This document shows, piece by piece, positions 47,726 through 58,311 of a stretch of 64,000 bases of DNA. The DNA lies in NCBI RefSeq assembly GCF_015595035.1, contig NZ_JADNRN010000001.1:1736001-1800000 (forward strand), read 5' to 3'. The notes below the pieces were generated by a model. That model did no database searches. It had not been told where the DNA came from and saw only the letters and a program-made list of their open reading frames with translations. Within the stretch, counting starts at the first letter, position 1; every line of letters begins with the position of its first letter. The position numbers and the translations under genes were made by a program. This DNA is from Marinibium conchae. Its GTDB lineage: Bacteria > Pseudomonadota > Gammaproteobacteria > Enterobacterales > Alteromonadaceae.

Positions 47726-48743
47726 TGTCCATCAACATAAGCGCTTTGGCATTATTTTCACCGACTGTACTCAATGATACTTCCTGTGCTTTGAATTCGC
47801 CCATGTTTTTCAGCGTATCGCTCCAAGCGATACCCTTCTTAATGGGATATTCGTGATTGGTTTCTGCATACCAGGCTTGAGCTTCATCACTTAACATAAA
47901 GCGAATGAGCTGCTTTGCTTGGTCGATATTTTTTGCATATTTCGCTACGCCAACGCCAGAGATGTTAACGTGCGCACCTTGGGTATCTTGGTCAGGCCAA
48001 AACACAGCTACCTGTTGCGCTGTTTTACGTGTTGCATCATCGTCTGAGTTCAACATGCCAGCAAGGTAATAGGTGTTAGCAATAGCGATATCACACTCCC
48101 CTGCCACAACAGCTTTGATTTGATCGCGATCGCCACCTTTCGGACTGCGTGCAAAATTTGCTACCAGCCCTTTTGCCCACTCGAGCGTTTCTTTACTGCC
48201 CTGAAGTTCCATCATCGCGGCAAGCATAGACTGATTATAAATATTACTTGAAGAACGGATGCAAATACGCCCCTTCCACTGCGCGTCGGTCAGTGCAGCC
48301 ATCGTTGATAGGCTCTCAGGTTTCACCCTGTCTTTTGAATACATAATTGGACGAGCACGCAAGGTTAAAGCAGTCCAATGTGCATCTTCATCACGTAGGT
48401 ATTCGGGCACGGTACTGTTAATCAAATCGTCGTTATTCGCTTGAGTAACACCAAGTTTTTTTGCACGCACTAAGCGACCTACATCTGTGGTCACAATTAC
48501 GTCTGCTGGGCTAAATTGCCCCTCAGACTTCATTCTTGATATTAATGCGTCGGCTTTACCTGTAATCAAGTTAACCTTAATACCGGTTTGCTCGGAAAAG
48601 TCATCGAGTATTGGTTTGATTAAGGCCTCTTTGCGGGCGGAATAGACGTTTACTTCTGCCGCTAAGCTCTGTGCGCTGAAAAGCGATAATACTGCGATGG
48701 CCACATAAGATCTTATTGACCCCACGCGTTTTGTTTTAAGCAT
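47709..48743 (-). CDS. fbpA: Ferric iron ABC transporter, periplasmic binding protein
   Basis: 344 residues. Signal peptide ending SLAAE near residue 29, then VNVYSARKEALIKPILDDFSEQTGIKVNL, typical of FbpA/Idi-type transferrin-like proteins. The Tyr pair near 197 (NTYYLAGML) would coordinate ferric ion. AGGAG lies 10 bases before the ATG. First gene of fbpABC, behind a Fur box. Binds Fe(III) in the periplasm. Confidence 0.94.
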   Translation of the reverse strand: MLKTKRVGSIRSYVAIAVLSLFSAQSLAAEVNVYSARKEALIKPILDDFSEQTGIKVNLITGKADALISRMKSEGQFSPADVIVTTDVGRLVRAKKLGVTQANNDDLINSTVPEYLRDEDAHWTALTLRARPIMYSKDRVKPESLSTMAALTDAQWKGRICIRSSSNIYNQSMLAAMMELQGSKETLEWAKGLVANFARSPKGGDRDQIKAVVAGECDIAIANTYYLAGMLNSDDDATRKTAQQVAVFWPDQDTQGAHVNISGVGVAKYAKNIDQAKQLIRFMLSDEAQAWYAETNHEYPIKKGIAWSDTLKNMGEFKAQEVSLSTVGENNAKALMLMDSAGWR

Positions 48744-48835
48744 AAATGTACCACTCCTGATGCTGAGGTGCGCGCAAACAAAAGCGTCGCGACCTCATTC
48801 TTTATTGTTAATAAAAACCTATCTCCAATTGTAAT

Positions 48836-48850
48836 TGATAATTGTTCTCA
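48836..48850 (-). promoter_or_regulatory. Fur box upstream of fbpA
   Basis: TGATAATTGTTCTCA matches the 7-1-7 Fur consensus TGATAATNATTATCA at 13 of the 14 fixed positions minus one (two mismatches), inside a wider palindrome AATTGA...TCAATT. About 95 bases upstream of fbpA. Expect repression by Fe2+-Fur. Confidence 0.78.
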
Positions 48851-48982
48851 ATTGCAATCATTGTCTCAGTTTACCGATGCTAAGTGTGAAAGGATGTGTA
48901 AACCTGCAAAATTAGTAAAGATATTCGCCTTAGGATATACTCAAATCATTAAAAACTAGACTATATTGACATTTTTTTTCAA

Positions 48983-49306
48983 ATGAATGATTCAAAATTA
49001 GTTTATTCGACCGATACAGGTAGGATAAAAGAACAAAAAAGTACTCAAGGACCTATCTCGAAAGGCGATGGCATCATTCGTATTCGAAAAGAAACTAAAG
49101 GCCGTAAAGGCAAAGGCATGAGTATTATCGACGGTTTGGCCATGAACGATGCTGAACTCAAGGCGCTATGCACTCAGCTAAAGAAACAATGTGGATGTGG
49201 CGGTTCGGTAAAAGATGGAAAAATTGAGATTCAAGGCGACGTTAGAGACAAACTGAAGCAACTATTAGAGGCTAAAGGAATGCAAGTAAAATTAGCAGGC
49301 GGCTAG
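48983..49306 (+). CDS. yciH: SUI1/eIF1-family translation factor YciH
   Basis: 107 residues. GDGIIRIRKETKGRKGKGMSIIDGL followed by LKKQCGCGGSVKDGKIEIQGD and LKQLLEAKGM is the full SUI1 fold of bacterial YciH. Bacterial homologue of eIF1, thought to influence initiation fidelity. No Shine-Dalgarno is obvious before the ATG. Not clearly in an operon with the regulator 31 bases downstream, though co-transcription is possible. Confidence 0.93.
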   Translation: MNDSKLVYSTDTGRIKEQKSTQGPISKGDGIIRIRKETKGRKGKGMSIIDGLAMNDAELKALCTQLKKQCGCGGSVKDGKIEIQGDVRDKLKQLLEAKGMQVKLAGG

Positions 49307-49337
49307 GTAAATTAACCTAAAGCGAGATCAATTAGTA

Positions 49338-50138
49338 ATGCACACAATTTCAATATCCGATTTACACATTATTTTGGTAGAGCCTTCAGACACGCAAAGT
49401 AAAATCATTAAAACATTGCTGTTAAGAGAGGATGTGCAAGCAGTTGATGTGGTTAAAACGGTTAGTGATGCAAAAGCAGCTATTCAAACTCATGGTGCAG
49501 ATATTGTAGTAAGTACCATGTATTTGTCAGATGGAAGTGGTCTCGACATCCTAAAGTTCATCAAACAGAACGATACAACCGCTTCCATCCCCTTCATGCT
49601 AGTGAGTAGCGAAAACAGTATGTCGAAGCTCGACGAATTCAAACAGGCTGGTGTTGCCGCAATTCTTCCTAAACCCTTCGAGCCCATCCATTTGTCACGA
49701 GGCTTAAACGCGAGTTTACAATTGATTAATACCGATGAACTCAGCCTCAGTCATTTTGATGTTCAAGATGTAAGAGTATTAGTCGTAGACGACTCAAGAC
49801 TGGCTAGAAATCATATTCGCCGAGTACTCGAAGGTATGGGCTTAAATAAATTGCAAGAGGCTGAAAATGGTGCTCATGCGCTAACCTTATTGAAAGATCA
49901 CGAATTCGATTTGGTTGTAACCGACTACAACATGCCCGAAATGGATGGTCGAGAACTCTCTGAGTTTATTCGATTTAACCCAGCAACAACCCATATTCCA
50001 ATCATTATGGTTACCTCAGAATCTGCCGACAGTGCGCATATGGCAAACATTCAACAAACAGGGGTAAATGCGCTTTGCGACAAACCTTTCGAATCCGACG
50101 AAGTAAAAGCGATGTTAGTGCGCCTGTTAGATTCCTAG
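49338..50138 (+). CDS. Two-receiver response regulator, first receiver degenerate
   Basis: 266 residues, no output domain. Receiver 1 (about 8-130) has lost its phosphorylation machinery: the acidic pair is Glu-Pro (VEPSD) and the acceptor Asp is Thr60 (VVSTMYLSDG), though PKPFE keeps the Lys. Receiver 2 (145-266) is intact: VVDDSRLARNHIRR, acceptor Asp196 in VVTDYNMPEMDG, and Lys249. Stand-alone CheY-like pairs of this kind often act in chemotaxis-like or phosphorelay signalling; the partner kinase is not here. A chemoreceptor lies 1.4 kb away beyond pheA. Confidence 0.88.
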   Translation: MHTISISDLHIILVEPSDTQSKIIKTLLLREDVQAVDVVKTVSDAKAAIQTHGADIVVSTMYLSDGSGLDILKFIKQNDTTASIPFMLVSSENSMSKLDEFKQAGVAAILPKPFEPIHLSRGLNASLQLINTDELSLSHFDVQDVRVLVVDDSRLARNHIRRVLEGMGLNKLQEAENGAHALTLLKDHEFDLVVTDYNMPEMDGRELSEFIRFNPATTHIPIIMVTSESADSAHMANIQQTGVNALCDKPFESDEVKAMLVRLLDS

Positions 50139-50209
50139 GCAAAAAACTAGGAAATTAGGATAAATTTTAAAAAACAGTGCTATTTTGAGGGAATTTATTG
50201 CTTAAAACG

Positions 50210-50238
50210 TTGACACTGCCCCCTCTCTTACATACATT
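50210..50238 (+). promoter_or_regulatory. Promoter of pheA
   Basis: TTGACA, 17 bases, TACATT. About 100 bases upstream of the pheA start. The leader between holds no clear Phe-rich attenuator peptide. Confidence 0.65.
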
Positions 50239-50340
50239 TCACTAAGCGCTTTTTTGCGCGTATTCCTCAAGTACCAAATAGCTTTCGTGAGTAAACACAG
50301 ATTAACATTTGGCTAGATTCGTTTTCTCAAAGGAGCTGTA

Positions 50341-51522
50341 GTGCCGAAACAAGAATTAGAAGAAATCCGAGTAAAAATTACCGATTTAGACTCCCAATTA
50401 CTCACCTTGTTAGCAGAGCGTCAAGCACTGACTAACCAAGTCGCCGAAACAAAAATTAAAAACCACATTCCGGTAAGAGACCAGACCAGAGAAGAGCAGC
50501 TGTTGGTGCGCCTTATAAAGAAAGGCCAAGAAGTCGGTCTCGATCCTCATTACGTTACGCAACTCTTTCATGTGATTATAGAAGACTCGGTACTTAATCA
50601 ACAAGCCATGCTCGCGCGTTGGGCTAATCCCTCAAGTGAGAAGCCCCTCAATCGAGTCGCCTTTTTGGGCGATAAGGGCTCCTATAGCTATTTAGCAACA
50701 CAGAAATACTTTTCTCGACGAGCTGGCGAACTGTTAGAGATAGGCTGCCAAAGCTTTTCGGAAATTATTGGGAAGGTTGAATCTGGTGAAGCTGACTATG
50801 CCGTTTTGCCTATTGAAAATACTTCTTCTGGCAGTATTAATGAGGTCTACGACCAATTACAACATACTCGGCTAAGTATTGTTGGCGAGCTTACACACCC
50901 AATTAAACACGCCATGCTGGTTGCTACCGATACCGACCTGAGTAAAATTAAAACGCTCTATGCCCACCCACAAGTGTTTGCTCAGTGCAGTCACTTTTTA
51001 GCAGAGCTAGGCAATGTAGAGGTGAAACCCTGCGACAGCACTTCGGCTGCGATGATGAAAGTGAATGAACTTAACTCAAGCAGCGTGGCTGCTATTGGCA
51101 GTGAAGCTGGCGGAGCTTTATATGGCCTGAAAGCAATCAAGTCGAATTTGGCTAATCAAAAAGAAAATCACAGTCGCTTTATTGTCGTCGCTAGCGACTC
51201 AGTTAAAGTGCCGTTGCAAGTGCCTGCGAAAACAACCTTGATCATGTCGACCGTTCAGAAACCAGGAGCCTTAGTTGAAGCGCTGATTGTGCTGAAAGAG
51301 AACCAAATAAATATGAGCAAGCTGGAATCGAGACCAATTACTGGGAACCCTTGGGAAGAAATGTTTTACCTAGACGTAGAGGGCAATATCGAAGATGGTC
51401 CTATGCAAAAAGCAATGGAAAAACTACGTGGAATGACACGCTATTTTAAAGTACTTGGTTGTTACCCTGTTGAAGAAGTCAGTCCAACCAAAGTTGCCGC
51501 CGTTAACGCCCTTATGGAGTAG
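50341..51522 (+). CDS. pheA: Bifunctional chorismate mutase/prephenate dehydratase (P-protein)
   Basis: 393 residues, GTG start fixed by AAAGGAG. Chorismate mutase type AroQ at 1-90 (VKITDLDSQLLTLLAERQAL...VRDQTREEQLLVRL), prephenate dehydratase at 105-290 (VAFLGDKGSYSYLATQKYF, ENTSSGSINEVYDQL), and ACT domain at 300-385 with the ESRPITGNPWEEMFY Phe-binding region. Makes phenylpyruvate from chorismate. Own promoter; convergent with the chemoreceptor gene. Confidence 0.97.
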   Translation: MPKQELEEIRVKITDLDSQLLTLLAERQALTNQVAETKIKNHIPVRDQTREEQLLVRLIKKGQEVGLDPHYVTQLFHVIIEDSVLNQQAMLARWANPSSEKPLNRVAFLGDKGSYSYLATQKYFSRRAGELLEIGCQSFSEIIGKVESGEADYAVLPIENTSSGSINEVYDQLQHTRLSIVGELTHPIKHAMLVATDTDLSKIKTLYAHPQVFAQCSHFLAELGNVEVKPCDSTSAAMMKVNELNSSSVAAIGSEAGGALYGLKAIKSNLANQKENHSRFIVVASDSVKVPLQVPAKTTLIMSTVQKPGALVEALIVLKENQINMSKLESRPITGNPWEEMFYLDVEGNIEDGPMQKAMEKLRGMTRYFKVLGCYPVEEVSPTKVAAVNALME

Positions 51523-51558
51523 GTTAACGACGAGCTGGCTTTACTTGTACGACACAAA

Positions 51559-53877
51559 CTAGAGTTTAAAACGGCTCACCATCGTATTAGCTTTATCGGC
51601 TATTTTTGCTAGCTCCTCTGCAGCAGCACTGCTTTGGCTTGCGCCATTTTGTATGTCATGAGCCATTTCACTTATTTCATTTATGCTCTTGCTTACTAAG
51701 TTCGATGCGGCGGTCTGCTCTTCCGTCGCACTTGCTACAATCTCAGCGAGTTTCTGGAATTCCTCTAATGCACTTGCAAGCTCAGTGAGCGCGCCAGTAA
51801 CGGTATCAACTAAATCAATTCCCTTATCGGCAGCACTTACCGCGACACTCATAGATTGCACACTTTGATCTGATGAGGTCGTCATTTTGTCCACTATTTT
51901 TGAAATCGACTCGGTGCTTTGTTGTGAGCGGGTAGCCAAAGTTCGCACTTCATCGGCGACCACGGAAAAGCCTCGTCCTGCTTCTCCGGCGCGCGCGGCC
52001 TCGATCGCCGCATTAAGTGCTAACAAATTGGTTTGGTCAGCAAGACTAGTAATCACTTCAAGAAAGGTCGTCACTTCCATGACTTCAGCTTTGAGTGATG
52101 TTATTACCCCACTCGACTCGTTTATTAAAGACACCAGATGGCGAATGTTTTGAGCTGCAATGTCGGTTTTGCCTAAGTTATTTCTTAGGCCTTCTTTCGC
52201 ATGCTCGCTTTGTTCGCGATTTACTACAACCGTTTGCGCAATTTCTGCTATCGACGCAGACAGTTCTTCAACAGCCGAAGCAACAGAATGTGTTCGGTCT
52301 CGTTGTTCTTCTGTGATTTTTTGGCCTTCGCTAGTCGTTGCTGACAATTGTTCTGCGGCAGAAGACAACGCAACGCTATCTTCCCGTACGCTGCAAATAA
52401 TCCCGTGTACCTGTTCAATAAACACATTGAAAGCCATCAGTAAATCATCTATTTCAGTAATACCGCACTTCTTCAACCTGATGGTTAAATCGCCATCACC
52501 TGAGGTTAGATCTTCACACATCCGACCCACATCATCTAATGGCCGCGTCGTTTTCTGAGTGAGTATATAAGCCGCGACTGATGAAATAACAATCACAATG
52601 AGCAAGACAACCACAACTGCTGTAAATAAGTTATTTCTTATCGTGGTTGCGGGTGCTAATGCCTCTGCAACATCAATTTCAGCCATCAGTGCAATCGTTT
52701 CATCGCCAAAATTCAAGGGCACATAGGCGGAGAACACTTCTACATCGCGATAGTCTACAATTTTGTTAAAACCTTGATTTCCAGCTAGCGCTGCTTTAGA
52801 TGATATAGTATTAACGCTTTGATTACCCACCGAGGTTGCGCTGCGCTTTATAGCGGCGGCTTCATTCGGCGAGTTGCTAGCAATAATATCCAAATAAGCT
52901 TTTTCATCCTCAATAAAGAAGCGACTTTCCGTGAGTAATACACCATCACTATTCGATAAATAGGTTTCACCACTTAAACCATAACCTTGTTGTACCCACT
53001 GGCGATCTCGCGTGAGTACATTGTTGATACGATCGAGTGGAATTTGAAAAATCAGTACACCGATTACCTGCCCTTTACGAAAAATAGGGGACGACAAAAA
53101 ACCTGCGTATGCATCATAGGAAGGTAAATAAGAAGATATGCTCGAATGGAATACTTCACCTGGCTTTTTGGCCATTGCCGCTTTGTTAAAAGCCTCCGCG
53201 ATTCCGCTTTGTGAATACGGGCCATTTTGCAGGTTCGTAGCAAAATCTAGTTCTTTAAAAACGCTGTAAACTACATTACCCGATGTATCAACGATAAAAA
53301 TATCATAATAACCATATTCTTCCAAAAAGCGCTTGATATCTGGGTGATTATTTTGATGAATCTCGGCATATTTTGAGGTATTGGCGAGACGGATAAGACG
53401 ATCCTTTTGACCAATATTGAAACTTGAGCCCGCGATAAAATCATACTGAAGGCGTTTAGACGTGTCAGATAGAATATTGACCAGTGATAAAGGCTTAGCC
53501 AGTGCTTCGCCGTTGCGTTCTTCGTACAGCTGAGCAAAATCATTTTCGTAATATGACTGAAGTGCTCTCTCTTCAGCACTGCTAAGAGCCGCACGCTGAT
53601 TAGAGTAGCTCAAAAATGCGTTGATAAACTCAGCGCTTGCCTCGATGATTGGGCTTTCTTGTGATTTTATTCTCACCTGTGATTCAAGTGTGCTGAAGTA
53701 CGTAGTAACGGCTTGCTTGGTATTCACCGCCTGCGATACTAACTTTTCTTTGGCTGCTATCGTCAGCGCCTCGTTCGATACGCTTGAACTAACACTTATA
53801 GCGGCGATAGACAGCACGAGTAGAGAGCCAATCACTAGGCTTAAAATAGTGAGCAGAAACCGTAATTTTAACGACAT
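51559..53877 (-). CDS. Methyl-accepting chemotaxis protein
   Basis: 772 residues. N-terminal span at 7-30, large periplasmic dCache-like sensor domain to about 405 (with [17 protein letters not shown] and [20 protein letters not shown]), second span near 410-430, HAMP to 485, and a long cytoplasmic methyl-accepting hairpin with the tip [29 protein letters not shown] near 640. No C-terminal NWETF-type pentapeptide. The ligand is unknown. It lies between pheA and tyrA, splitting a pair that is adjacent in many gammaproteobacteria. Confidence 0.95.
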   Translation of the reverse strand: MSLKLRFLLTILSLVIGSLLVLSIAAISVSSSVSNEALTIAAKEKLVSQAVNTKQAVTTYFSTLESQVRIKSQESPIIEASAEFINAFLSYSNQRAALSSAEERALQSYYENDFAQLYEERNGEALAKPLSLVNILSDTSKRLQYDFIAGSSFNIGQKDRLIRLANTSKYAEIHQNNHPDIKRFLEEYGYYDIFIVDTSGNVVYSVFKELDFATNLQNGPYSQSGIAEAFNKAAMAKKPGEVFHSSISSYLPSYDAYAGFLSSPIFRKGQVIGVLIFQIPLDRINNVLTRDRQWVQQGYGLSGETYLSNSDGVLLTESRFFIEDEKAYLDIIASNSPNEAAAIKRSATSVGNQSVNTISSKAALAGNQGFNKIVDYRDVEVFSAYVPLNFGDETIALMAEIDVAEALAPATTIRNNLFTAVVVVLLIVIVISSVAAYILTQKTTRPLDDVGRMCEDLTSGDGDLTIRLKKCGITEIDDLLMAFNVFIEQVHGIICSVREDSVALSSAAEQLSATTSEGQKITEEQRDRTHSVASAVEELSASIAEIAQTVVVNREQSEHAKEGLRNNLGKTDIAAQNIRHLVSLINESSGVITSLKAEVMEVTTFLEVITSLADQTNLLALNAAIEAARAGEAGRGFSVVADEVRTLATRSQQSTESISKIVDKMTTSSDQSVQSMSVAVSAADKGIDLVDTVTGALTELASALEEFQKLAEIVASATEEQTAASNLVSKSINEISEMAHDIQNGASQSSAAAEELAKIADKANTMVSRFKL

Positions 53878-53933
53878 AGCACATCCAACTAATTATCAGC
53901 AAATATCTAGCGCACCCAATAAAGGTGGTGAGC

Positions 53934-55076
53934 CTACGATGTTTTCCGTAACAATTGGCTATCATCAGCCGAGAGCAATAAGTGCTTGCTGTCCATTAAA
54001 CATTGCTTGGCATAATCGCCAAACCAACGCTTGGTGTCTTCGAATTGATTGATAAAAGCCTGTTTATCATTGAGTTCGACGAGGGTTAGCGCTTCGCCAA
54101 ATCGTTGATGAAAGCGTTTTAATAATTCCAAACCTTCTTTTTTATTAAATATGATATCGGCATATAAAACAGGCTCTTGAGCAAAAAGTCGACCTACCAT
54201 GGCCAACTCAAGGCGATAGATAGGAGAACTAAACATGAGTAAAGATTGTAGACTAGGATCTTCTTCTTTCAAATGCTGTCCATAAACAAAGGTAGAGAAG
54301 TGACGCATTACTTGAATAAAGGCCATAGCACTATCGTGCTCATTACTTGTTGACTCATGTAATACTGCACCCCAAACTCGCATTTGCTCAAGCAGCCAGT
54401 CGTAAGCAGGCTGATGGCGACCATGACACACCACAACAACTTGCTTGATCATGCCAGGCACGTCGGGACCAAACATAGGGTGCAAACCCACGACCGGGCC
54501 TTTATGGGCTTTCATCATAGCTTGCAGCGGCTCATCTTTAACACTAGTAATATCAGCAAGGATACAGTGTTCCGGTAAGCTAGTGAGTTTTGCGATTACT
54601 GCCGTGGTTAGCTTTATCGGCACAGCAACAATCACTAGGCTAGCTTGTGCAAAAATGTCATCGGCACTTGCCCAATCATCTTTTTCAATGATTTCGACAG
54701 CATAATCGCTTTGCGTGAAAAGCTTTACGAATACTTTACCCAGCGCACCTGCACCGCCAATAATAACGACTTTATTGACAGCGGGGTTAACACACAAGTA
54801 ATTGGCATGTTGGGTTTTGTAGGATTCTCGGATGATACGTCGTAAAACGTCTTCAACTAAATCAGGAGATAAGCCCAAGCCTTCGGCTTTTGCGCGCCGA
54901 GCTTTGATCATCTCCGCTTCGCGGCTTGGCACATAGATAGGCATGCCCGTGGTAGATTTAACCTCACCTACTTTGCTGGTTAATGCATTGCGTTTTTTGA
55001 GAAGCTCGATTAACTCTTCGTCGAGCTTGTCAATATTAGTGCGCAATTCGCCAAGTATGTTATCGGGATCTGACAT
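53934..55076 (-). CDS. tyrA: Bifunctional chorismate mutase/prephenate dehydrogenase (T-protein)
   Basis: 380 residues. AroQ chorismate mutase at 8-95 ([30 protein letters not shown]), then a NAD-binding prephenate dehydrogenase ([45 protein letters not shown]). Makes 4-hydroxyphenylpyruvate. 35 bases behind the DAHP synthase gene, the aroF-tyrA arrangement of E. coli. Confidence 0.97.
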   Translation of the reverse strand: MSDPDNILGELRTNIDKLDEELIELLKKRNALTSKVGEVKSTTGMPIYVPSREAEMIKARRAKAEGLGLSPDLVEDVLRRIIRESYKTQHANYLCVNPAVNKVVIIGGAGALGKVFVKLFTQSDYAVEIIEKDDWASADDIFAQASLVIVAVPIKLTTAVIAKLTSLPEHCILADITSVKDEPLQAMMKAHKGPVVGLHPMFGPDVPGMIKQVVVVCHGRHQPAYDWLLEQMRVWGAVLHESTSNEHDSAMAFIQVMRHFSTFVYGQHLKEEDPSLQSLLMFSSPIYRLELAMVGRLFAQEPVLYADIIFNKKEGLELLKRFHQRFGEALTLVELNDKQAFINQFEDTKRWFGDYAKQCLMDSKHLLLSADDSQLLRKTS

Positions 55077-55111
55077 GCCTTCTTCTTTTATAGTGTCTGA
55101 GTAATGTTGCC

Positions 55112-56200
55112 TTACACAGATTGTCGTTTTGTTAAACGCATTGGTAATACTGTGATAAGTCTATCACGAGTTTGCAAAATGAGATCATGAGTTTGTTGCC
55201 AGTCTATGCATCCGTCGGTGATCGACACACCATACTCTAAATCAGCAAGGGTTTTACCCGTAGAACTCTGATTACCCGCATTTAAGTGGCTCTCAAGCAT
55301 AACACCAATAATAGATTGGTTACCTTCAAGTATCTGATTCACCACATTTTGCGCAACTAAGGGTTGGCGACGGTAGTCTTTAGCACTATTAGCATGGCTA
55401 CAATCAACCACTAGGCTGCTGTTAATACCCGCATTATTGAGCTCTGCCTCGCAATCAGCAACACATACTGAGTCATAATTTGGTTGCTTGCCACCGCGCA
55501 AAATAATATGACCATCGGGGTTACCTTGGGTTTTGATGATGCTCACTTGACCATCCTTATTAATCCCCATAAAACGATGACCCGACGCAGCTGATTGGAG
55601 TGCATTGATGGCGATTCCCAATGAACCGTCTGTACCGTTTTTAAAGCCAACAGGCATCGACAAACCACTTGCCATTTCACGGTGTGTTTGTGATTCAGAA
55701 GTACGCGCACCAATAGCCGCCCAACTGAATAATTCAGCTAAATATTGCGGACTGATGGGGTCCAATGCTTCCGTCGCGACAGGCAAACCTAAATCAGCAA
55801 GCCATATCAGCAATTCGCGTGCTTTTCTTAGGCCGTTTTCAATATCAAAGGTGTCGTTCAGATGCGGGTCGTTGATCAGGCCTTTCCAACCCGTGGTTGT
55901 TCTTGGCTTCTCAAAATACACTCGCATTACTATATATAAAGTATCTTTGGTCGACTCATGCAACTCTTTCAGTTTCAGCGCATACTCTTTTGCAGCCTCA
56001 ATGTCGTGTATTGAACAAGGCCCACAAACCACAAGCAGACGATGGTCTTTACCATGAATAATTTCAGAAATAACTTTACGCGACTCAATCACACCCTCGA
56101 GTGCCTTATCACTTACAGGTAGCTCCTGTGATAATTCACTTGGCGTTACCATCACTTCTTCAGAACTGATATGAATATTATTAACTGTATCTTTTTGCAT
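55112..56200 (-). CDS. aroF: 3-deoxy-7-phosphoheptulonate (DAHP) synthase, AroF-type
   Basis: 362 residues from ATG 56200; the frame continues 38 codons upstream but that part lacks family similarity. Class I type Ia DAHP synthase with [20 protein letters not shown] near 65 (PEP site Cys), [18 protein letters not shown] near 100, and [15 protein letters not shown] near 275 for metal binding. Called AroF because it heads an operon with tyrA behind a TyrR box. Weak ribosome site GAGTG. It commits carbon to aromatic amino acids. Confidence 0.92.
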   Translation of the reverse strand: MQKDTVNNIHISSEEVMVTPSELSQELPVSDKALEGVIESRKVISEIIHGKDHRLLVVCGPCSIHDIEAAKEYALKLKELHESTKDTLYIVMRVYFEKPRTTTGWKGLINDPHLNDTFDIENGLRKARELLIWLADLGLPVATEALDPISPQYLAELFSWAAIGARTSESQTHREMASGLSMPVGFKNGTDGSLGIAINALQSAASGHRFMGINKDGQVSIIKTQGNPDGHIILRGGKQPNYDSVCVADCEAELNNAGINSSLVVDCSHANSAKDYRRQPLVAQNVVNQILEGNQSIIGVMLESHLNAGNQSSTGKTLADLEYGVSITDGCIDWQQTHDLILQTRDRLITVLPMRLTKRQSV

Positions 56201-56320
56201 TTTTTGCACTCTATTGACTTGTAATGCCTTATATAAAAGTAACGAACAGGCATGAAAATGAAATTTTGCGGTGAGACGATAACAACGTGAGAAGGCGAGA
56301 AATGAACAAAGCAATCAAAA

Positions 56321-56338
56321 CGTAAATTTATGTTTACA
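56321..56338 (-). promoter_or_regulatory. TyrR box upstream of aroF-tyrA
   Basis: CGTAAATTTATGTTTACA matches the TyrR consensus TGTAAA-N6-TTTACA with a single mismatch (first T is C). 121 bases upstream of aroF. Fits tyrosine repression of this operon as in E. coli. Read on the minus strand it is the near-palindromic complement. Confidence 0.75.
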
Positions 56339-56428
56339 CTAACAAATATCTATAAATAACAACTGATTGACTTTTTAACAAACTAACAACTTCGAATCAA
56401 GGAAAACATACTAAAACACTCATAAAAA

Positions 56429-56459
56429 ACGGTTGCAACCTTGGAATCGCTGCAACCGT
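56429..56459 (-). terminator. Terminator of the abgT gene
   Basis: ACGGTTGCA pairs perfectly with TGCAACCGT over 9 pairs with a 13-base loop; on the minus strand a run of six T follows. 27 bases past the abgT stop codon. Confidence 0.88.
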
Positions 56460-56485
56460 CTAATTTACTGATTAAATACTAAGCG

Positions 56486-58024
56486 TTAGCCTGCCGGATA
56501 AACGTAACTCGCTTGTATACCTAGTGGAATGCCAATCGCCCAATAAATAAGGAGAAATATTGTCCAAGCAACCAAAATCGTAATACTGAATGGCAGCATT
56601 AGCGATAGCAAAGTACCAATACCGGTAGACTTAACATAGCGTTGACAGTAAACCACCACAAGTGGGAAGTATGGCATTAATGGCGTAATAATATTTGACG
56701 ATGAATCACCCAAGCGATAAGCGGCCTGCGTTAAATCTGGTGAGATTCCTAGTTGCATTAACATCGGCACGAAAATAGGTCCAAGCAAGGCCCACTTGGC
56801 AGATGAAGAGCCTACAAATAGGTTCACAAACGCAGTGAGAAGAATAATACCAACTATCGTTACCATGGCAGGCAATGACAAGGCTTTTAGAAACTCAGCC
56901 CCATTTATGGCCATGAGTGCGCCTAAATTAGACTTACCAAAAGCGTCGATGAACAAAGCGCAGAAGAAAGCCATTACTATGTAGTAACTCATACCTTGCA
57001 TCGCCTTTGTCATGCTATCAATCATATCTTTAGTGCTGCTGTAAGTGCCCGACATATAGCCATAAACAACACCAGGTAGAAGGAAAAGCAAAAAGATTAA
57101 AGGCACAATAGATTGCATCACTGGCGCCTGAAATGTGGTTAGAGCTCCGTCGGCGTCACGCATTGGCGATGAATCAGGAATGAGCACCGCCACTAGCACG
57201 CCTATGCCGACTAACATTGTCAATCCAGCAACTCTCAATGCTTTTGTTTGCTTAAGCGTCAACTCTTCAAACTTAGGGATGTCATTCGGATCGCCATCTA
57301 CTTCGACATCCTTCAGGCGCGGTTCGATGACTTTATCGGTTAAGTACCAAGCTATAGCAACGATTAGTAGCGTGGATGCAGAATTAAAGAACCAGTTATT
57401 CAGAGGATTAACTTGAATATCGGGATCAATAATTTGCGCAGCACTTTGCGTAAAAGACTGAAGAAGAGGGTCAATTGCAGACGGAATAAAGTTAGCACAG
57501 AAGCCACCACTTACGCCTGCAAACGCCGCAGCAATACCAGCGAGGGGATGTCTTCCCATTGCATAAAATATAACGCCAGCAAGCGGTATCACTAAAACAT
57601 AACCAGCATCTGTAGCTGTATGGCTGACTATTGCGACAAGTACAACCATAGGAGTAAGCAGTGTTTTTGGCGTGCGATCAAGCATTCTTTTCAATCCGGC
57701 ACTGATAAAACCAGAATGTTCTGCCACGCCCACACCCAGCATAGCAACCAAGACAACACCAAGGGGCGCGAAGCCAGTGAAGATGCCAACCATACGACTC
57801 AAGAAGTCGGCCATCGCAGCACCAGTGAGTAGATTTTTAACTTCTATTGCATTGCCAGTTCTAGGGTCGATGGCATCAAAGCTCATTTGAGAAAATATGG
57901 CTGAACATACCCAAATGATGACTAAACAGATAAAAAATATAATGGCGGGATCGGGTAATTTGTTTCCCACTCGCTCTACTTTATCGAGCGAACGAGTTAC
58001 CCAGGTCGATTGGGCCTGTTGCAT
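56486..58024 (-). CDS. abgT: AbgT-family transporter
   Basis: 512 residues with about 13 hydrophobic segments. Near-complete AbgT family pattern: MQQAQSTWVTRSLDKVERVGNKLPDPAIIFF start, HTATDAGYVLVIPLAGVIFYAMGRHPLAG near 130-170, FVNLFVGSSSAKWALLGPIFVPML near 400, and AYRLGDSSSNIITPLMPYFPL near 440. Family members take up p-aminobenzoyl-glutamate or export sulfonamides. GGAGACACC precedes ATG. No abgA/abgB hydrolase genes are adjacent, so substrate is not fixed. Confidence 0.9.
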   Translation of the reverse strand: MQQAQSTWVTRSLDKVERVGNKLPDPAIIFFICLVIIWVCSAIFSQMSFDAIDPRTGNAIEVKNLLTGAAMADFLSRMVGIFTGFAPLGVVLVAMLGVGVAEHSGFISAGLKRMLDRTPKTLLTPMVVLVAIVSHTATDAGYVLVIPLAGVIFYAMGRHPLAGIAAAFAGVSGGFCANFIPSAIDPLLQSFTQSAAQIIDPDIQVNPLNNWFFNSASTLLIVAIAWYLTDKVIEPRLKDVEVDGDPNDIPKFEELTLKQTKALRVAGLTMLVGIGVLVAVLIPDSSPMRDADGALTTFQAPVMQSIVPLIFLLFLLPGVVYGYMSGTYSSTKDMIDSMTKAMQGMSYYIVMAFFCALFIDAFGKSNLGALMAINGAEFLKALSLPAMVTIVGIILLTAFVNLFVGSSSAKWALLGPIFVPMLMQLGISPDLTQAAYRLGDSSSNIITPLMPYFPLVVVYCQRYVKSTGIGTLLSLMLPFSITILVAWTIFLLIYWAIGIPLGIQASYVYPAG

Positions 58025-58311
58025 AGGTGTCTCCGTTTTTATTATTCTAATTTTTTGTGTGATGTAAGCTGTCGTATAATTGCAAGGCTAAGACCTTGTA
58101 ATTAATCAATGTTTGAGTGTAGATGGCTTTGGCGTAAAAAACCATAAGTAAACACCGAAATCGTGGTCACAATAAGTCATATAATGCAAAAGTATATGAA
58201 CACTTTAAATCCGATGTATAAGTAGCTAAGAATAAAAGCGGTTTTACGCAGATTCTTAATCATCGCCTATAAACGGAGAAGAATTCAAAGACGACTAAAA
58301 GGTATGAAAAA

